DNA from: a bacterium
GTDB taxonomy: Bacteria; JAHJDO01
Length of the DNA stretch: 64,000 bases
Direction of reading: 5' to 3'
Assembly: GCA_030652805.1 (NCBI GenBank)
Contig: JAUSPT010000032.1
Location: 120,005-184,004 of the forward strand
In this document: positions 60,765 through 64,000 of the stretch, piece by piece
Position numbering within the stretch: position 1 is the first letter of the stretch
Layout: every line of letters begins with the position of its first letter
The notes under the pieces: generated by a model
Told to the model about the DNA's origin: nothing
The model's input: only the letters and a program-made list of their open reading frames with translations
The model's database searches: none
Position numbers and translations under genes: made by a program

Positions 60765-61691
60765 TTAAAAGCAGAATCTTTTTATTTTTACCTTATCTGT
60801 CCCATCCGGATTCATCATATATAAATAAGATGCTGAATAAAAAAGCGGTAAATAGCCTCCTCTCAGCGCTTTCCGATATATAATTTTTTTGCCATCCGGT
60901 GTCCACCTAGGATACGAACATCCATACAAATGCGGCAAAAAGATATCTAGTTTCTTATATGGAGAATTGGTTAATTTCTTCTTATTACTTCCGTCTTTAT
61001 CTATAATAAATATATCTTCGTATGAAGTTTCTTTTGTACTTGCTTCATATGCAACTTTACTGCCATCTGGAGAAAAGCGAGGATTTATAGCTTTATTCAA
61101 CAGGTTCGGATTAACAAAAGGCGATGTTTTTTTATTTTGCGCATCTATAAAACAAGTTCCTTTTCCAGATATGAATGCGATTATTTTTTCTCCATCCAAT
61201 GACCATAAAGCATCTGAAACAGACTCAATAATGAATTCTTCCTTACCAGTTTCAATATTTATTATATAAGTTCCTTCAGTCCCACCAATCGCCAATCTGT
61301 TTGAATAATAAAGTAATTTCTTCCCATCAGGAGACCATTTAGGCCAACGAACTGTCTCTTTATTTTCAAACGATTTTTTAGTCTTTGTTTTCATATTATA
61401 TATCTGTAGCGAACCTCCTGCATAACTTGTAACATACGCTATTTTTTTCTGGTCAGGAGATAGTTCAGGATCATAAGCAATTTCACCTACATTTATTTTT
61501 TTATGTTTCCCTGTTTCTAAATCTAATATCCCTATTTTCTCACTTCCATCTATTCCGGGTATTTCATAAGCAATTTTACCCTTCAGTCCCATCCTAGCTA
61601 TTTTATTCTTCCAACCTGTTAAAAATGGAATAGACAAGACGACTGCAAAAATTATTAAAGATTTTATAAAAATCTTGTTATTCATATTCAT
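60765..61691 (-). CDS. TolB-like beta-propeller protein
   Basis: The 308-residue protein has an N-terminal membrane or signal segment (about 8-27). Repeated PD40/TolB motifs follow: DPELSPDQKKIAYVT, WPKWSPDGKKLLYYS, DALWSLDGEKIIAF, NPRFSPDGSKVAYEA and YPRWTPDGKKIIYRK. These give five to six propeller blades in the periplasm. It overlaps the HEAT-repeat gene before it by 14 bases. It is not the Tol-Pal TolB, since no tol genes are near, so its partner is unknown. Confidence 0.85.
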   Translation of the reverse strand: MNMNNKIFIKSLIIFAVVLSIPFLTGWKNKIARMGLKGKIAYEIPGIDGSEKIGILDLETGKHKKINVGEIAYDPELSPDQKKIAYVTSYAGGSLQIYNMKTKTKKSFENKETVRWPKWSPDGKKLLYYSNRLAIGGTEGTYIINIETGKEEFIIESVSDALWSLDGEKIIAFISGKGTCFIDAQNKKTSPFVNPNLLNKAINPRFSPDGSKVAYEASTKETSYEDIFIIDKDGSNKKKLTNSPYKKLDIFLPHLYGCSYPRWTPDGKKIIYRKALRGGYLPLFYSASYLYMMNPDGTDKVKIKRFCF

Positions 61692-63777
61692 TGCCTGTTA
61701 ATTTCTTATAAGCCTCTTTTAGTTTCGTTAATCCCCATGTGTCTTTCTCTATCTCTATTACATTCGCAATTGCTTGCGCTGCGCTTTGATCCCCTATTTC
61801 TGCAAGCGCATCTGCTGCTTCTATTCTTAATAATCCCTCTTTTTCTAATGCCTCTATCAATGGCTGTACTGCTGACGTATCTTTTAGCATTCCCAATGCT
61901 ATTGCTGCGTTACAAGCAACATAACTATCTTTATCTTTCAACGCATTTATCAATGATGGAACTGCTAGAATATTTCCAAGTTCTCCCAGCCACAAAGCTG
62001 ACAGCAGTCTTATTGATTCATCTTCATCGCTTATTAAAATGCTTATAAAACTATCATACGCTTGTTGAGCTTTCATACTAGCTAATGAGCTTCCTGCTCT
62101 TATCCTTTCTGTAAGGTCTTTACTGTTATTTAACTGATCAAGTAGAGGAGCTATAGCTTCAGGCGCGTTTAGTAAGCCAAGCGCTAATGATATGGTAGAA
62201 CGTAAGTTTGTATCCTCATTATCCAATTCTTCCAATAATGGTTCAATTGCTCTCGAATCACCTATCTTACCTAATGAGTAGGCTGCATTTGCTCTAATTT
62301 CCGAATCTTCAGAGTCATCTTTAACAACATTTATTAAACTGTCTACTGCTTTTGAATCCTCAATTTCTCCTAATATCTCTAAATACATTGATCTTAGCAC
62401 GATATCTTTTGTTTCATCCTTTGCAGCTTCAATCAATTCATCTACCAGCTTCCCTCCTTCCTTCATAATCTTATCCGCTGATTCACAAATCTTATCCCAA
62501 TCTCCTTCACTAACTCCATCTTCCAGTTCATGGACATAATCTCTTATTGTGAATTCAAAATCTACTTGGGCAAGATTTTCTGCATTGTCTTTTATCTCTA
62601 TATGAACTCCTGTAACACCATACAACAAATCCTCTGCTGGCTTATAACTAATGCCTGTTTCTGTAATCGTAGCATGTGAAGTTTGGTCTATATTGCCTAC
62701 TAATATCTTTGCTGTAGTTACATTTATTCCAGATCCAGAATCTGAATAACTGGCAGAAATCATCGGCTTTGTTTCAGTCGTCTCTGAACCATCTTCCGGC
62801 TGGATGTTTGATACTACTGGCGAGGTTACATCTACTCTAAAAGTTGATGTTATAATTGCTTCATTCCCTGTCTTGTCTTTTACTTCAATAGAAATTGTAT
62901 GATTCCCATCTGAAAGCACTGTGGTTGGCGTATAACTTACCTTTCCGGTTATCTCATCATAAGTTGCAGTTACTTCAACATCATTAAGTTTTAATATGAT
63001 AGTTTCTTTATCTATTCCACTTGTTGCATCCGACAACACTGCTGAGATTTCCGGCTGATTGCTGTTTATTAAAGCACTGTTTTCTGGTGAAATACCCGAA
63101 ATTACAGGAGAGGTATTGTCTAAGATAAATGTTATCTCTTTAGATTCTGCTTTATAGCCTCTTCTCTTGTGCGATCTGTATGCAATTGCTTTTAGCTTGT
63201 GTTCTCCGTCTTGTTGAACTGAAATGTCTACTTTGAACGTGTGATTCCCTGCCCTATGCCACCAGCGCCATGTTCTGTAGCTTCCAGCTAAACTATTGTC
63301 TAAATATAAATCTATTATTCCCGCTCTGCCCTGCCATGATACTGATACGTCTAAACCAGTTCCTTTTATATATGAATTATCTTTAGGAGCGGTTATCTTG
63401 ACTAATATTAGTGGCTTTTTAGGTCTCAATCTGAAGTTTAATGTGTATATCCTTCCTTTCCTTACATATATCCATCTGGAACTTGAATAATATCCATTTG
63501 CTTCGGCTTTTACTCTATATATTCTTCCCCAGAACCATGCTTTTGCGTTCTTTATCACATAATTCCCATTTGCATTTGTACTGGCTCTGTAACTGCCTGC
63601 TTGGACGGTTGCGCCAGATATGGCTTGATTTGTTAGGGAATTTGTTACTTGTCCTTGAATCGTTGCCGTTTTGGGCGGAAGTGGACGACGATTTTTTGAC
63701 CATGGCCAGCTATGGGCAGGAGTTATACTGATTAAGATTATTGAAAATGCGAGTAAGAATATCGGAAATTTTTTCAT
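61678..63777 (-). CDS. Exported protein with carboxypeptidase-like, Ig-like and HEAT-repeat domains
   Basis: The 699-residue protein has a signal peptide (FPIFLLAFSIILISITPAHS) and a carboxypeptidase-regulatory-like domain (about 38-115; ATIQGQVTNSLTNQAISGAT). Two or three Ig-like domains follow (about 125-405; VDVTSPVVSNIQPEDGSETT and similar). The C-terminus holds eight or so HEAT/PBS-lyase repeats (about 430-690; NAAYSLGKIGDSRAIEPLLEE-like units). Such mixes act as surface scaffolds. It starts after an AGGAGA site and a promoter, and heads a row of exported repeat proteins. Confidence 0.85.
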   Translation of the reverse strand: MKKFPIFLLAFSIILISITPAHSWPWSKNRRPLPPKTATIQGQVTNSLTNQAISGATVQAGSYRASTNANGNYVIKNAKAWFWGRIYRVKAEANGYYSSSRWIYVRKGRIYTLNFRLRPKKPLILVKITAPKDNSYIKGTGLDVSVSWQGRAGIIDLYLDNSLAGSYRTWRWWHRAGNHTFKVDISVQQDGEHKLKAIAYRSHKRRGYKAESKEITFILDNTSPVISGISPENSALINSNQPEISAVLSDATSGIDKETIILKLNDVEVTATYDEITGKVSYTPTTVLSDGNHTISIEVKDKTGNEAIITSTFRVDVTSPVVSNIQPEDGSETTETKPMISASYSDSGSGINVTTAKILVGNIDQTSHATITETGISYKPAEDLLYGVTGVHIEIKDNAENLAQVDFEFTIRDYVHELEDGVSEGDWDKICESADKIMKEGGKLVDELIEAAKDETKDIVLRSMYLEILGEIEDSKAVDSLINVVKDDSEDSEIRANAAYSLGKIGDSRAIEPLLEELDNEDTNLRSTISLALGLLNAPEAIAPLLDQLNNSKDLTERIRAGSSLASMKAQQAYDSFISILISDEDESIRLLSALWLGELGNILAVPSLINALKDKDSYVACNAAIALGMLKDTSAVQPLIEALEKEGLLRIEAADALAEIGDQSAAQAIANVIEIEKDTWGLTKLKEAYKKLTGNEYE

Positions 63778-63816
63778 ATTAGTTTATCTCCTAAATTGAA
63801 TTATCATGCAACAGAA

Positions 63817-63844
63817 AGTATCACAATTTATTTGATTATGTCAA
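63817..63844 (-). promoter_or_regulatory. Promoter of the exported repeat-protein genes
   Basis: On the minus strand TTGACA (63839-63844) is followed after 16 bases by GATACT (63817-63822), preceded by TGT as in an extended -10. A TTAGGAGAT ribosome binding site then leads to ATG 63777. Confidence 0.5.
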
Positions 63845-63874
63845 GTTTTTCAGACCGCATTGTCAAGACAAATT

Positions 63875-63915
63875 AAAAATGTCCCCTTTTTAACAAAATC
63901 AAAATGTCCCTTTTT
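63875..63915. repeat. Tandem AAAATGTCCC repeat, possible IS end
   Basis: AAAAATGTCCCCTTTTT (63875-63891) and AAAATGTCCCTTTTT (63901-63915) are near-identical and about 25 bases apart. From memory, such multiple TGTCCCC repeats are typical of the ends of IS21- and IS481-type elements. No transposase lies in the window, so this may be the end of an element outside it or a remnant. Confidence 0.4.
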
Positions 63916-64000
63916 GTTTTTTTTGATATATTAAATTAGTAGTAGTAAATTTTTCTTTTTGGTCAAGCTTTTTCTTTTTGTTAATTATGTGCATAATGTG

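Larger units (their letters stand above)
63778..64000. other. Intergenic region at the right edge
   Basis: No gene is seen. It holds the promoter of the HEAT-repeat gene and a tandem AAAATGTCC repeat. The last 90 bases are AT-rich with T runs. Confidence 0.5.

Noticed and set aside
60765-61691. Propeller protein as the TolB of Tol-Pal
   Set aside because: It is shorter than TolB, lacks the TolB N-terminal domain and has no tolQRA or pal neighbours.

Overview
The window looks like a piece of a chromosome from an uncultivated, AT-rich, Gram-negative bacterium. Outer-membrane traits are clear: a type II secretion (T2SS) operon with a secretin, a Tad pilus secretin, ADP-heptose synthesis genes (rfaE1, rfaE2, gmhB), a PagL-like lipid A deacylase and an LpxL-like acyltransferase. 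Shikimate synthesis appears to start by the archaeal-type route (ADH synthase plus type II dehydroquinate synthase), and glycyl-tRNA synthetase is the alpha/beta form. Family content and characteristic intergenic repeats suit a candidate phylum such as Omnitrophota or a relative, but the sequence alone does not fix the taxonomy.

Layout. (1) 1-12962, minus strand: a T2SS operon in the order MerR-like regulator, ExeA-type ATPase, gspC-D-E-F-G-H-I-J-K-L-M. An IS110-family element of IS1111 type splits gspG in the codons for its prepilin cleavage site. (2) 13034-16167: REP-like repeats, then a DpnA-like methyltransferase, a MutH/Sau3AI-like endonuclease and a HEPN protein, forming a small defence island. 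(3) 16299-32134, minus strand: a Tad/Flp pilus operon with two Flp pilins (one only 59 aa). It also carries a PP2C phosphatase, a Ser/Thr kinase with NHL repeats and three FHA proteins, one of them fused to the CpaF ATPase. (4) 32186-40606, minus strand: a ten-gene lipid or polyketide-like locus with two ACPs, a ketosynthase, a ketosynthase-like partner lacking all catalytic residues, a condensation-like acyltransferase, a flavoprotein, an AMP ligase, a PagL-like protein and an LpxL-like acyltransferase. This is the best candidate for an undescribed system. (5) 40846-47602, plus strand: a GC-rich hcp gene followed by an integron attC-like site, a CrtI-like oxidoreductase behind a duplicated operator-like motif, a nucleotidyltransferase pair, a patatin and a LysM lipoprotein. 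(6) 47611-58711, minus strand: housekeeping genes (early shikimate, miaA, a kinase, ADP-heptose, acylphosphatase, rtcB, tRNA-Ala, glyS, glyQ, recO). (7) 58755-64000, minus strand: exported repeat proteins, including a papain-like/GLUG gene broken by a frameshift at an A6G3 run.

How it works together. Two secretion machines account for nearly half the window. The Tad operon brings its own phospho-threonine writer, eraser and readers, which resembles the PpkA/PppA/Fha control of type VI secretion and suggests that pilus assembly is gated by phosphorylation. The section 4 locus probably builds an ACP-bound acyl chain and moves it to a membrane acceptor.
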